DNA of 64,000 bases, taken from assembly GCA_018780035.1 (NCBI GenBank), contig JADMKE010000054.1, positions 1 through 64,000 of the forward strand, read 5' to 3'. Under the pieces are notes generated by a model. The model worked only from the letters and a program-made list of their open reading frames with translations, did not search any database and was not told the origin of the DNA. How positions within the stretch are numbered: position 1 is the stretch's first letter; each line of letters opens with the position of its first letter. Below, piece by piece: positions 8,462 to 17,529 of this stretch. The stretch is from Candidatus Sericytochromatia bacterium (GTDB lineage Bacteria; Cyanobacteriota; Sericytochromatia; UBA7694). A program made the position numbers and the translations under genes.

Positions 8462-10153
8462 TTAAAAGACCTTTCCCTGTAACATCAGGCCATGTTCCAC
8501 CAAGGGCCCAAGGGCCAAAACCGGGAAAAAGGTCAGCCCGCCGATAATCAAGATCACCGAGACCAGCAGAATCACAAACAGCCCGCCATCGGTCGGGAAA
8601 GTGCCTCCCGAAGCGGGAACCGCTTGTTTTTGCGCCATCTGTCCGGCAATCACCATCACTGGCAGAATCACGCCAAAGCGACCGATCAACATCGCCAACG
8701 CCCCCAACCAGGTATAAAAAGGGGTATTTACTGTCAGGCCGCCAAACGCACTGCCATTGTTATTGGCCATCGAGGTAAAGGCATAGAGAATTTCACTCAA
8801 GCCATGGGGGCCAGCATTATTGAGGCCTTTGAGCCCCACCGGCAGCAGCACCGCCATGGCGGTAAACAAGAGTACGACCGCACTCGGAAGAATGACCGCG
8901 AGAGCCGCCATGCGGATTTGGGCCCCTTCAATTTTTTTGCCGAGGTATTCGGGGCTGCGGCCCACCATCAGTCCGGCAATAAAGACAGTCAGAATCACGA
9001 ACATCAAAATGCCGTAGAGGCCTGCTCCCACGCCGCCAAAGACGACTTCCCCAAGCATCATGTTAAACAGGGCCAGACCACCAGCCAGGGGCGAAAAACT
9101 GTCGTGCATGGCATTGACCGAGCCATTGGAGGCCAACGTTGTGCTCACACTCCAAATCACGCTATTGACGATGCCAAAACGGGTTTCTTTGCCTTCGAGA
9201 AAGGGCAAATTGCCCAGCGCAGGATTGCTGCCGAATTCGGCCCAAAGGGAGAGGCCCAGGCTGGACCCGGCCAAAACGCCCATGGCGGCCAGCAAAACAA
9301 TCCCTTGTCGCAGCGAGCCCACCAAGCGGCCATAGGTCCAGGTCAGCGCTGCGGGAATCAAAAGAATGGCAAGCATCTGCAAGAAATTGCTCAAAGGCGT
9401 GGGGTTTTCAAAAGGGTGGGCACTGTTGATGCCAAAGAAGCCCCCACCATTGGTGCCCAATTGTTTGATCGCGATCTGAGAGGCGGCAGGCCCGAGGGGC
9501 ACCACCTGTTGGGCCCCTTCCAGGGTGGTCGCGCTGGGATAAGCGGAAAAGGACTGCACCACGCCCTGAGAGACCAGCGCCAGCGCCAGCAGCAGCGAAA
9601 GTGGCAACAAAATATACACTACACTGCGGGTGAGGTCTACCCAGAAATTGCCCAGGGTCTTGATTTGTTTGCCCGCCAAGCCCCTTGCGAGCACCACCAT
9701 CACAGCCATGCCCGTGGCCGCAGAGACAAAGTTTTGCACGCCCAAACCCAGCATCTGGCTCAAATAGCTGAGTGTACTTTCGCCAGAATAGGCCTGCCAA
9801 TTGGTATTGGTCATAAAGCTCATGGCTGTATTGACGGCCACGCCCAATTCCATCGGCACAAGCTTCTGGGGGTTCAAAGGCAAAAAGGCCTGCAGGAGCA
9901 GCAAGCCGAGTAAAAACAAAAATCCCAGGGCGTTAAACCAGAGCAAACCTTGGGTGTATTTCTTCCAATCACCTGAATCACTGGGGTTGACCCCCGCAAC
10001 TGCATAAACGCCCATTTCGAGAGGCCCCAAAACGGGACTTAAAAACGTCTTTTGGCCCTGATAGACCTGGGCCATGTATTCGCCTAAAATCGGCACAGCT
10101 GCAAGCAAGAGCAGAATAAAAAGGGCCACTTGCAGCCAATCGGAAAAAGCCAT
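8462..10153 (-). CDS. kdpA: KdpA, potassium-binding channel subunit
   Basis: A 563-residue, ten-helix SKT-superfamily subunit that selects and binds potassium. The selectivity-filter-like [19 protein letters not shown] segment and the NNNGSAFGG segment are present. I chose the start MAFSDWLQ at 10153, because GGAGG (10162-10166) lies 8 nt before that ATG. The longer frame starting at 10168 would contain this ribosome site inside its coding sequence. It is the first gene of the operon. No kdpF, the ~30-residue subunit often found upstream, is visible in the short gap to cysS. Confidence 0.95.
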   Translation of the reverse strand: MAFSDWLQVALFILLLLAAVPILGEYMAQVYQGQKTFLSPVLGPLEMGVYAVAGVNPSDSGDWKKYTQGLLWFNALGFLFLLGLLLLQAFLPLNPQKLVPMELGVAVNTAMSFMTNTNWQAYSGESTLSYLSQMLGLGVQNFVSAATGMAVMVVLARGLAGKQIKTLGNFWVDLTRSVVYILLPLSLLLALALVSQGVVQSFSAYPSATTLEGAQQVVPLGPAASQIAIKQLGTNGGGFFGINSAHPFENPTPLSNFLQMLAILLIPAALTWTYGRLVGSLRQGIVLLAAMGVLAGSSLGLSLWAEFGSNPALGNLPFLEGKETRFGIVNSVIWSVSTTLASNGSVNAMHDSFSPLAGGLALFNMMLGEVVFGGVGAGLYGILMFVILTVFIAGLMVGRSPEYLGKKIEGAQIRMAALAVILPSAVVLLFTAMAVLLPVGLKGLNNAGPHGLSEILYAFTSMANNNGSAFGGLTVNTPFYTWLGALAMLIGRFGVILPVMVIAGQMAQKQAVPASGGTFPTDGGLFVILLVSVILIIGGLTFFPVLALGPLVEHGLMLQGKVF

Positions 10154-10161
10154 GGAATCTG

Positions 10162-10166
10162 CCTCC
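10162..10166 (-). promoter_or_regulatory. Shine-Dalgarno site deciding the kdpA start
   Basis: GGAGG on the minus strand, 8 nt before the ATG at 10153. It rules out the in-frame ATG at 10168 as the normal start. Confidence 0.8.
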
Positions 10167-10278
10167 AAATGAAGATGATTCCAGTCTAATCAGCACGGGA
10201 TCAGCAAGGTCTCAACAAAAGGAGGTACGATCTCAATATTTGCTCAATATTTTTTGCAAGCAGCCAAAGTGGGCTGAA

Positions 10279-11694
10279 TTAAGCGTCCAAGGCCACCAAT
10301 TCAAAGCTGTCTTTGCCATCGCGCATCTGAAAACCCGCAGCCTGAATCAGATCGCGCAGGCGGTCAGATTCGGCCCAATTTTTGGCAAGGCGGGCTTCCC
10401 AGCGGGCCTGGGCCAGGCTTTGCACCTCATCGGGGATCTGCAGCAGCAATTCTGGGTAATCGGTAAAGTTGAGCAGATCCAGGCTTAAAATTTGGTCAAA
10501 CTCCCGAATCAAAACCAATTTGTGGGCATCACCCACCTGATCGTTTTGCACCAGATCCCAGATCAGGCCCACCGCTTTGGGGGCGTTGAGATCATCACAG
10601 AGGGCGTTGAGAATTTTTTCCCGGTACTCCGCAGCCCCTTCGGGATGGCGATCATCTTGGGCATGTAAATGCTCGATTGTGCGCTTGAGTTTAAAATAAG
10701 CCGTAGAAGCCGCTTTGAGATTGTCTTGGGAGAAGGTCAAAAAGTGGCGGTAGTGGCTGGTTAAGCACAAATAGCGGTAGGCCTTGGGTGAAAAACCAGC
10801 GTCGATCAGGGTCTGTAAGGTGACAAAATTACCCTCGGATTTGCCCATGCGCTGGTTTTGATCCAAGACCAAAAACTCGCCGTGCAGCCAGTATTTGACA
10901 AAAGGCTGCCCGGTTGCGCCTTCGGCCTGGGCAATTTCGTTGGTGTGATGCACAGGAATATGGTCGGTGCCGCCGGTGTGGATATCGATGGTGGGGCCGA
11001 GTTCGGCAAAGATCATCGCGGTGCACTCCAAATGCCAGCCCGGAAAGCCTTTGCCCCAGGGGCTTTCCCATTCCATCTGGCGCTGGGCATCGCTGGGGCT
11101 GAATTTCCAGAGTGCAAAGTCGGTTTTGTTGCGCTTGCCGTCGGCATCAATTCGCGCGCCCTCTTGCAGGCCCTCAAGATCGAGTTTGGCCATTTTGCCA
11201 TAGTCTGAGAATTGGGCGGTATCATAATAGACCCCGTCCTCATTGGCATAAGTGAGGTCTTTGTCTTCGAGGGCTTTGACCAGATCTATCTGCTGGGGGA
11301 TATAATCCGTGGCATAGGTAAAGCGGCTGGGAAAGGCAATGTTTAAGGCTGAGATGTCTTGTTTAAAGGCCTCAGCGTAAAACTTCGAGATGTCCCAGGC
11401 GCTTTTGCCCAAAGCCGCTGCCGCTTTTTCGATTTTATCGTCGCCAGCGTCTGCGTCGGAGGTCAAATGGCCGACATCGGTGAAGTTCATAATCTGGGTG
11501 ACTTGATAACCCAGAAAGGCCAAGAGTTTCTTGAGCAAATCGGGAAAGATATAGCTGCGCAAATTGCCGATATGGGCGTAATTATAAACGGTGGGGCCGC
11601 AGGTATACATTTTCACTTGACCCGGCGTCAGGGGTACAAAGACCTCTTTTTCGCGGGTGAGGGTGTTAAAGAGTTTGACTTCTGGTGCCGTCAT
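10279..11694 (-). CDS. cysS: Cysteinyl-tRNA synthetase
   Basis: A 471-residue class I aminoacyl-tRNA synthetase that charges tRNA-Cys. Signature I is HIGN (41-44), following the zinc ligand C32 in YTCGPTVYNY. The second zinc Cys lies in GWHLECTAM. The KMSKS loop is present as RMGKSEGN, a variant in which Met-Ser is Met-Gly. The anticodon-binding C-terminal domain is complete. A TATAAT box lies 38 bp upstream. The kdp operon begins about 125 bp behind its stop. Confidence 0.97.
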   Translation of the reverse strand: MTAPEVKLFNTLTREKEVFVPLTPGQVKMYTCGPTVYNYAHIGNLRSYIFPDLLKKLLAFLGYQVTQIMNFTDVGHLTSDADAGDDKIEKAAAALGKSAWDISKFYAEAFKQDISALNIAFPSRFTYATDYIPQQIDLVKALEDKDLTYANEDGVYYDTAQFSDYGKMAKLDLEGLQEGARIDADGKRNKTDFALWKFSPSDAQRQMEWESPWGKGFPGWHLECTAMIFAELGPTIDIHTGGTDHIPVHHTNEIAQAEGATGQPFVKYWLHGEFLVLDQNQRMGKSEGNFVTLQTLIDAGFSPKAYRYLCLTSHYRHFLTFSQDNLKAASTAYFKLKRTIEHLHAQDDRHPEGAAEYREKILNALCDDLNAPKAVGLIWDLVQNDQVGDAHKLVLIREFDQILSLDLLNFTDYPELLLQIPDEVQSLAQARWEARLAKNWAESDRLRDLIQAAGFQMRDGKDSFELVALDA

Positions 11695-11731
11695 GGTGGG
11701 TGATCCTCGTTCTGTGAAAATGCAGAAGTCT

Positions 11732-11737
11732 ATTATA
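11732..11737 (-). promoter_or_regulatory. -10 box of cysS
   Basis: A perfect TATAAT on the minus strand, 38 bp before the cysS ATG. No convincing -35 hexamer is visible. The context CAGGTATAAT resembles the boxes before the thiolase gene (40106) and the antitoxin gene (27109). Confidence 0.5.
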
Positions 11738-11826
11738 CCTGAGGGCTCTGAAAGGGGGATACAGGGTCTGGGCAGCGTTTACTATAAGGCATCCCTTGAG
11801 GGCAGCACCGCTGATTCACAAGGGCA

Positions 11827-11996
11827 GAGCGTTCGGCTCCTGTTGCTGGGCGTTCGGCTCCTGTTGCTGGGCGTTCGGGCCGCCCGCTGCGCACATCCAT
11901 GTGCTACGCAGGCTAAGTGCCGCGCCTTGTCTCTTCCATCCATGGGACTGCGGCGCGGCAGTTGCCCTCTCATACCCAGCACAGGCCGAAACGCTC
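11827..11996 (+). repeat. Structured dispersed repeat, copy 1
   Basis: The 83-bp core (11884-11966) recurs on the opposite strand at 26440-26522 with about 76 matching bases by eye. The core holds hairpin A (GCACAT cc ATGTGC, 11891-11904) and hairpin B (TGCCGCGCC 11918-11926 with GGCGCGGCA 11952-11960). Outer complementary arms lie at 11827-11850 and 11975-11996. These arms are unrelated to the arms of the other copy. The left side is expanded by a 21-bp tandem repeat. The element ends about 60 bp from the YgjP gene at the edge of the restriction island. No coding capacity is evident. Confidence 0.75.
11831..11872 (+). repeat. 21-bp direct repeat, two copies
   Basis: Two adjacent, identical 21-bp units (11831-11851, 11852-11872) begin GTTCGGCTCC and end GCTGGGC. 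The first 6 bases of a third unit follow. They form the left arm of the structured repeat. Confidence 0.9.
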
Positions 11997-12054
11997 ACCC
12001 AAATGGAGTATCGAAAAGAAGAAGCTGGCCAATGAGAACAGACTTTTCCCTTGT

Positions 12055-12759
12055 TCAATGGAGCTTCCCTTCTAGCTTTTCTTTTCGTTTTTTCCAGTCA
12101 GGCATCGCTCTATTCAGAAGTCTGTAAAATGGGTCATTGTGGTTTGGGCACAAGAGATGGCAGAGTTCATGTACAAGGACGTAATCAATACAATCCAAGG
12201 ACATGCGACTCAGCTCCAGATTGAAGCTGATGATGCCTTTAGAACTGCATGATCCCCAACTCCGCGTCATCTGCCGATAACGGAAAACGGGTCGTTTGGC
12301 TTTTAGTTTTTCAAAACGCGGCCAATAAAGTGAAAGCCGTTTTTCAATCAGGTGTTTAAAGTGCGCTAAATACCAGAGATCTAAGACTTGTTTCACTTTT
12401 TCTGCATCGCTGGGATCCGGGACTTGAATCAAAAAATAGCCCCTGACCAATTTCACCTCAGATACAGGGCTTGGCTCTATTTTTAAGCGATATTGACGGC
12501 CCAGGTAATAATGGGTTTCACCGCTGAGATAGCGTCGTGGCGGTGTTTGGGGCAAAAATTGTTCAAAGTATCTAACTTGTTTGCCAATCCAGCGGGCTCT
12601 GCGTTGGAGCCTTAGCGAGATTTTCTCTTGTTCTACATTTAGAGGAACACTGGCTGTGACCCTGAGATCTGGATGCACCGTAATTTTGAAGTCTTTGCGC
12701 TCAGCGTATTGAACATCAATCTTAAAATTCTGTTGACCATAACTGAGCTGCACAATCAT
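12055..12759 (-). CDS. YgjP/DUF45-family metal-dependent hydrolase
   Basis: A 234-residue protein of the M48-like YgjP family. Its zinc motif HELCHLLCPNHNDPFY, near residue 180, supplies the HExxH residues and the downstream His. The preceding RQMTRSWGSCSSKGIISFN block is characteristic of the family. I start it at the ATG at 12759, which overlaps the hsdR stop as ATGA. The longer frame from 12789 would overlap hsdR by 34 bp. YgjP-like genes are often found next to type I restriction genes. Their role there is not established; a protease role in controlling the enzyme is only a guess. It is the last gene of the island. Confidence 0.88.
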   Translation of the reverse strand: MIVQLSYGQQNFKIDVQYAERKDFKITVHPDLRVTASVPLNVEQEKISLRLQRRARWIGKQVRYFEQFLPQTPPRRYLSGETHYYLGRQYRLKIEPSPVSEVKLVRGYFLIQVPDPSDAEKVKQVLDLWYLAHFKHLIEKRLSLYWPRFEKLKAKRPVFRYRQMTRSWGSCSSKGIISFNLELSRMSLDCIDYVLVHELCHLLCPNHNDPFYRLLNRAMPDWKKRKEKLEGKLH

Positions 12760-15700
12760 GCCCGACGCGCCTTGGCAATATCCAGACATTTTTCAATCAG
12801 GGAATCGATTTCATCAAAGCCAAAGTCTTGTTGGGATTGTGTTTTAAACTCAAAGAGCAGGTCTTCAATGTCGATGCGCATTCTGTTTTGCACGTCTTGA
12901 TCCTGGCTCCAATTGACAATTCGCAGAGTTTCAATTGTTTTGTCGATGGTCATCGCGGTCTGGGCAAACAAGTCATCAGGAATGTCATATTCGTTCAAGA
13001 CTTCTTTGAGCACACCAAAATAGGCTTTGGCCACATCGTGCCCTTCAAGTACGGTTGGAATTTTATCTCCCGTCCGATTCAAAACAGCCTGCATAATTTC
13101 AGTGACTTGCTTGAGATATTCATTGGCTTTGAGCCGCTCTGCGCGGAAAGCTTCAATCGCCGCTTTGAGCATATCTGAAAAGCGCTGGTAAAAGACGGGG
13201 TCTTCTTGCATCTTGTCATGAATAGTTCGGGCTGTTCGGTGGGCTATCGTATCTGCTTTTGAGCCCACCCCTGCAATTTTTTCAACTTCTTCGGCAAAGG
13301 CTTCAGCGTCAAAAATATTTACCAGTGGCGTGATGGTCTCGATTTGCCCTGTACCGACATGGGTGTCCAGCAGTTTTTGAATTTTGGGTTCATACTCGGA
13401 AAAGTCCACCACCTCGGCATAGCGATGACGCACGGCCATGCGCAGCTTTGAAAAGAATTTAAGATCTCGCCGGTAGCGATCAATTTTGGCCTGGGGCGTT
13501 TCTTCTAAAAAAGCGACGGTAGACATGGCAATGGCCAAGGTGCGGGCATAAGCAGACAGGCGCTCATAAAAAAGATCGCGCAGGGATTCATCGGCCAACA
13601 GCCTTTCATAAGCCTCTTCATCCTGCTTGTTTTTGACCTCTTTGAAGGTTTCCCACAAGATCGAATGCTTCTGGGGCAGCGTCGAAATTTCAACCGAGAC
13701 ATCCGTTAAGAGATGCTCAAGGTCTGAAGCCTCAAAACCGTCTAAATCTGAATACAGCTCAAGCGCCTGATCCAAGTTTTCCAGTACCCCGCGATAGTCG
13801 AGAATATAGCCGAACTCTTTGCCATCATGCAAGCGGTTCACACGGGCAATGGCCTGTAAAAGGGTGTGTTCCTTGAGCTTGCGGGTCAGGTAAAGAATCG
13901 TGTTTCGGGGTGCATCAAAGCCCGTGAGCAGTTTATCTACGACGATGATGATCTCAGGCTCATCGGCTTTTTTAAAGGCGTTGATCAGCTGCTTGTTGTA
14001 CTCTTTTTCATTGCCATACTTTTGCATCATGCCTTGCCAAAAGCGCTGAACTTCCTGGGTATTTTCATCATAGAGATCCGCTTCGCCTTCGCGTTCATCG
14101 GGCCCAGAAATCAAGACTTCGGAGCTGACCATGCCAAATTCATCGAGGTATTTTTTGAAGAGCAGAGCTGTGCGCTTTTTCGGTGTGACCAATTGGCCTT
14201 TAAAGCCGGTGCCCTGCCAGTTTTTCTGAAAATGCTCGCTGATATCCCAGGCCACAGCCATGATCTTTTGCTCGGTTTGATTGAGCTGATCACTTGTGGC
14301 AAATTTTTTCTTGAGGTCATTGGCTTGGTCTTCGCTCAGGTTGGCTGTAATGCGTTGAAACCAGTTATCGATGCCTTGGGCATTGACGGTTTGCTCCACA
14401 TGGCGGCCCTCATAAAGCAAGGGCACAACGGCTTTGTCTGCCACTGCTTTGTCGATGGTGTAGGTATCTATGAGACCCCCAAATTTTTCGAGGGTGTCTT
14501 TGTCTTTTTTCATCACGGGTGTGCCAGTAAAACCCAGATAACAGGCTTTGGGCAGGACTTTGCGCATCTTGGCATGAAAGGAGCCATATTGGCCTCGGTG
14601 GCCTTCGTCTACCAGTACAAAAATATTGGCGTCTTCCAGATGTGCGCCCGGATTGGCAACCGCTTTATCAAATTTGTGAATCAGGGTGGTAATAATCCGC
14701 TGCTTACCGCCTTGCAGCAGGTCCAGCAAATGTTTGCCGGTGGTGGCCTGCTCCACCTCTTTGCCGCAATGGTGAAAGGTTTTGTAAATCTGGTCATCGA
14801 GATCGACACGGTCGGTGACGAGCACAATTTTGTAATCGGGAATGCTGGTATCCAAGGCAATCGACTTGGCCAGCAGCACCATGGTCAGGGATTTGCCGCT
14901 GCCTTGGGTATGCCAGACGACACCGCCCCGTCTGCTGTTGTCAGCTTGGCGAACGTGAATACGGGTCATTGTTTTTTTGATACAAAAGTACTGCTGGTAA
15001 CGGGCGATTTTTTTGACGCCCCCATCGTATAGAATATAGCGATAGGTCAGCTCCAGGAGACGATCAGGCCGACACAGGGCAAAGAGGGTACGGTCTTGTT
15101 CTGTGGGCTGGCGCTGGAGAGAGCCATAGGGTTGGGTTTTGCTGTCCTTCAACATAAATTTGCGCAATGCATAAATTTCGTTCATCTGGCTTTCACTCAA
15201 GGGCGTTTGAATGGCTGCTTCTAAGTCCTTTTCAAACGCTGGCCCCTCTTCTCGCCAGACGGCCCAGAACTTGGCCGGGGTGCCCGTGGTGGCATAACGG
15301 GCTTCGTTTTTCGACAGGGCCAGCAAGAGCTGGGAATAGAGAAAGAGCTGCGGGATTTCACCGTCTTTTTGGTTGCGGATCTGCTGAGAAATGGCCTGTT
15401 GAATCGGCTCTTTGAGGGCTGGGGATTTGCATTCAATCACGCAAAGCGGAATGCCATTCACAAACAGCACCAAATCTGGGACACGGAGTTTGTGGCTGCC
15501 ACTGCGTTCAACTTCAAACTCCTCTGTCACATGGTAGACGTTGTTTTCTGGGTGCTCCCAGTCGATGAATTTGAGCGTGGGACTTTTGATGTCGCCATCA
15601 ATCGACTGCTGCACACTTTTGCCCAGGCAGAGCAGGTCATAGATTTTTTCATTGGTACGCACCAGCCCATCAAAAGGCAGATCTTTGAGGGCCTGCACCA

Positions 15701-15944
15701 TGGCCAGGATATTGTTTTCGCTGATGGGGTAGCTTTGGCCTTTGTAGCGCATCTGGTTATGTTCCCGTAGCCAGGGCACCAGAATGCCTTCGAGCAAGAC
15801 TTCTTTTTTGCGTTCGCCACGTAAGCGCAGAGCTGCTTCGGGACTGAGGTAGGTATAACCCAGATTGTTTAGCAATTGCAGAGCTGGAAGCTGAGATATC
15901 GCATCTTCGTTGAGGTCGGGGGTTTGATCGGGGATATCAGTCAT
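12756..15944 (-). CDS. hsdR: HsdR, type I restriction enzyme motor/nuclease subunit
   Basis: A 1062-residue subunit that translocates and cuts unmodified DNA when complexed with HsdM and HsdS. The N-terminal nuclease site is D157, E171 and K173 (VPDLVLF...VIECKSP). The helicase motor follows with Walker A HTQGSGKS (345-352), motif II VDEGHR, motif III GFTGTP and motif VI QAIARVNR. A long C-terminal helical region contacts the methylase core. The gene overlaps the upstream AlbA_2 gene by 8 bp and couples to the YgjP gene downstream. All active-site residues that I can check are present. Confidence 0.95.
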   Translation of the reverse strand: MTDIPDQTPDLNEDAISQLPALQLLNNLGYTYLSPEAALRLRGERKKEVLLEGILVPWLREHNQMRYKGQSYPISENNILAMVQALKDLPFDGLVRTNEKIYDLLCLGKSVQQSIDGDIKSPTLKFIDWEHPENNVYHVTEEFEVERSGSHKLRVPDLVLFVNGIPLCVIECKSPALKEPIQQAISQQIRNQKDGEIPQLFLYSQLLLALSKNEARYATTGTPAKFWAVWREEGPAFEKDLEAAIQTPLSESQMNEIYALRKFMLKDSKTQPYGSLQRQPTEQDRTLFALCRPDRLLELTYRYILYDGGVKKIARYQQYFCIKKTMTRIHVRQADNSRRGGVVWHTQGSGKSLTMVLLAKSIALDTSIPDYKIVLVTDRVDLDDQIYKTFHHCGKEVEQATTGKHLLDLLQGGKQRIITTLIHKFDKAVANPGAHLEDANIFVLVDEGHRGQYGSFHAKMRKVLPKACYLGFTGTPVMKKDKDTLEKFGGLIDTYTIDKAVADKAVVPLLYEGRHVEQTVNAQGIDNWFQRITANLSEDQANDLKKKFATSDQLNQTEQKIMAVAWDISEHFQKNWQGTGFKGQLVTPKKRTALLFKKYLDEFGMVSSEVLISGPDEREGEADLYDENTQEVQRFWQGMMQKYGNEKEYNKQLINAFKKADEPEIIIVVDKLLTGFDAPRNTILYLTRKLKEHTLLQAIARVNRLHDGKEFGYILDYRGVLENLDQALELYSDLDGFEASDLEHLLTDVSVEISTLPQKHSILWETFKEVKNKQDEEAYERLLADESLRDLFYERLSAYARTLAIAMSTVAFLEETPQAKIDRYRRDLKFFSKLRMAVRHRYAEVVDFSEYEPKIQKLLDTHVGTGQIETITPLVNIFDAEAFAEEVEKIAGVGSKADTIAHRTARTIHDKMQEDPVFYQRFSDMLKAAIEAFRAERLKANEYLKQVTEIMQAVLNRTGDKIPTVLEGHDVAKAYFGVLKEVLNEYDIPDDLFAQTAMTIDKTIETLRIVNWSQDQDVQNRMRIDIEDLLFEFKTQSQQDFGFDEIDSLIEKCLDIAKARRA

Positions 15945-17526
15945 GCTGAGACTCCTTGAGCTGTGCTTGCAGGGCCTTGCCCTGGGCTGTCAGTCGGTAT
16001 TTTTGTTTGCTGCTGCGGGGTTTGTCTGGCAAGGTCATTTCGATCAAGCCTTGTGCTAGAGCAGGGTTCAGATAATGCAGTCGAAAGTAGTGGTTGTGTT
16101 TGAGATGAAGCAGGATTTGTACTTCTTCGCGCGTCATTTCTGATTTCAGCACTTTCACTAAGGCCTGCATTTCCTGAGAGTAGCCACTTTCAACTTGGTC
16201 ACTACTTGGTCGGTACTTGGTCACTACTTGGTCACTACTTGATCGATTTTGTGCTTGTTTCTCTGTCGAAGGTTCCAGAAAAGCGTTATGAATTGGGAAT
16301 TCCACCAATAAATAACTGCGCTCTGGGTCGGTATGAAAAACGGGCAGGGGTGAACCATTGCGTTTGATATGTCTGAGGATTTTGGGAACCCCCGTACCCA
16401 TGCCCTCTGTCATGTCCAGTTCTTTGAGAAATTCGCCAATCCGGCGGTTGCGGTAACGTCGTGAGACAAAGCGAAAAGCGGCAATGTCCCGATCCAGAAT
16501 GGAGCGATCTGGGCCGGGGAAGCTATTGATGGTCACACAGTCGGGGAAAATCCGCACTTCCACAGGTTCTCGCAGTTCATACGTGCGGTGGTAAATGGCA
16601 TTGCACAGCGCTTCTTCAAGTGCCCCATAAGCATAGTTAAAGATGCGATCGGCTTCGGCCCGGTCAGGGTATTTAATTACTTTTTCTAGGATCAGATGGG
16701 AACGCAGATGAGACAAGGCCTCTTTGAGCATCAGATGCAAGGGGCCTTTGTAGGTAATTTCGGTAAAGCTGTCGCCGCCCAGATCGTCAGGGAAATGCAC
16801 GATGTCGATCTGGGTATAGGGGAAAAAGCGCCAGGGCTCTTCGTTGAAGAACATCAGCGCCACGTTCTTTGGCTGGGCAAATTCATCGGGGCCATCGACC
16901 AGATTCATGCGTCGGCAGAGTTCCAAAAAGTTCATCTGGGCAGCACTGGCAAACAAGTCGCTGCCGACCTGCTTGAGGTAGGCGCGGATCAGCCCCAAAT
17001 CGAGGTCATCCAAAGTCGCTGTGTGGTGTCGGCGGTCATCAAAGGGCACGGTAGCGGCAAGGCTGATCAGCTCTCTTTCATCTTCGCCTTTGACCCGCAG
17101 GGTGACAGAACCTTTGCGGATATAATAAGCGTATTCTCTGTTGTCTTTGGCCAATGAAACAGGGGCTTTGTAAGGGCGCGTCTGCCCACCAATGGCCCAG
17201 AGCACCAGGACGTGTTTGCCGTCCACTTCGGCAGGGGCAATCACGGGATGGTAATAAGGCACCAAGCGATGCCCCAATTGCACCACTTCTTTCTGAATGG
17301 CGTCCAATTGCTCCGCTTGCAGGCCCTGGGGCGGTAAAACAGGTCTGCCGTTTTCTTCAGCGACCCCGATGATGATATAGCCCCCGCCAAGATTGTGGAT
17401 ATCGTTGGCGAAGGCACAGAGGGTATGCAGAATATCCTGCGGATTCCAGCCGGTTTTGAACTCCAGGCGCTCAGATTCGACGGTGCGGGCAGTGAGGAGG
17501 TCGTAGAGGTTGATGGGGAGTTGCAT
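15937..17526 (-). CDS. AlbA_2/Schlafen-type ATP-binding protein with phase-variable linker
   Basis: A 529-residue protein. The N-terminal AlbA_2 domain (~15-130) has ESERLEFKTGWN and GGGYIIIGVAEENG. The central part (~290-415) looks like the GHKL ATP-binding fold, with YGALEEALCNAIYHRTY and GMGTGVPKILRHI. A C-terminal winged-helix region (~455-525) is predicted. Residues ~427-445 are encoded by an 11-bp tandem repeat (16193-16247). The family is usually annotated as a transcriptional regulator, and many members sit in type I restriction islands. It lies between the CD-NTase gene and hsdR and overlaps hsdR by 8 bp. Its role may be regulation or defence. The unit length means that slippage would truncate the winged-helix region. 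Confidence 0.85.
   Translation of the reverse strand: MQLPINLYDLLTARTVESERLEFKTGWNPQDILHTLCAFANDIHNLGGGYIIIGVAEENGRPVLPPQGLQAEQLDAIQKEVVQLGHRLVPYYHPVIAPAEVDGKHVLVLWAIGGQTRPYKAPVSLAKDNREYAYYIRKGSVTLRVKGEDERELISLAATVPFDDRRHHTATLDDLDLGLIRAYLKQVGSDLFASAAQMNFLELCRRMNLVDGPDEFAQPKNVALMFFNEEPWRFFPYTQIDIVHFPDDLGGDSFTEITYKGPLHLMLKEALSHLRSHLILEKVIKYPDRAEADRIFNYAYGALEEALCNAIYHRTYELREPVEVRIFPDCVTINSFPGPDRSILDRDIAAFRFVSRRYRNRRIGEFLKELDMTEGMGTGVPKILRHIKRNGSPLPVFHTDPERSYLLVEFPIHNAFLEPSTEKQAQNRSSSDQVVTKYRPSSDQVESGYSQEMQALVKVLKSEMTREEVQILLHLKHNHYFRLHYLNPALAQGLIEMTLPDKPRSSKQKYRLTAQGKALQAQLKESQHD
16193..16247 (-). repeat. 11-bp tandem repeat inside the AlbA_2 gene
   Basis: On the plus strand there are five consecutive 11-bp units: ACTTGGTCACT, ACTTGGTCGGT, ACTTGGTCACT, ACTTGGTCACT and a degenerate ACTTGATCGAT. 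Eleven is not a multiple of three, so adding or losing one unit shifts the reading frame of the gene it lies in. The 11-residue period in the protein (SSDQVVTKYRP then SSDQV) is the expected trace of the repeat. Confidence 0.9.
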
Positions 17527-17529
17527 GGC

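Noticed and set aside
8492-9913. Long plus-strand open frame of 473 codons
   Set aside because: It lies exactly antisense to kdpA, with His/Gln-rich composition of the kind produced by reading the reverse strand of a GC-rich gene. No ribosome site and no known domain.
10153-10168. Earlier in-frame ATG for kdpA
   Set aside because: The Shine-Dalgarno GGAGG lies inside that extension, so the start at 10153 is preferred.
10154-10278. Possible kdpF upstream of kdpA
   Set aside because: No 25-30-codon hydrophobic frame with a ribosome site was found in this gap.
11831-11872. Possible CRISPR repeat
   Set aside because: Two adjacent identical units without spacers. It is a tandem duplication inside the structured repeat.
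13866-15032. Long plus-strand open frame of 388 codons
   Set aside because: Antisense shadow of hsdR. Low-information sequence without domain.
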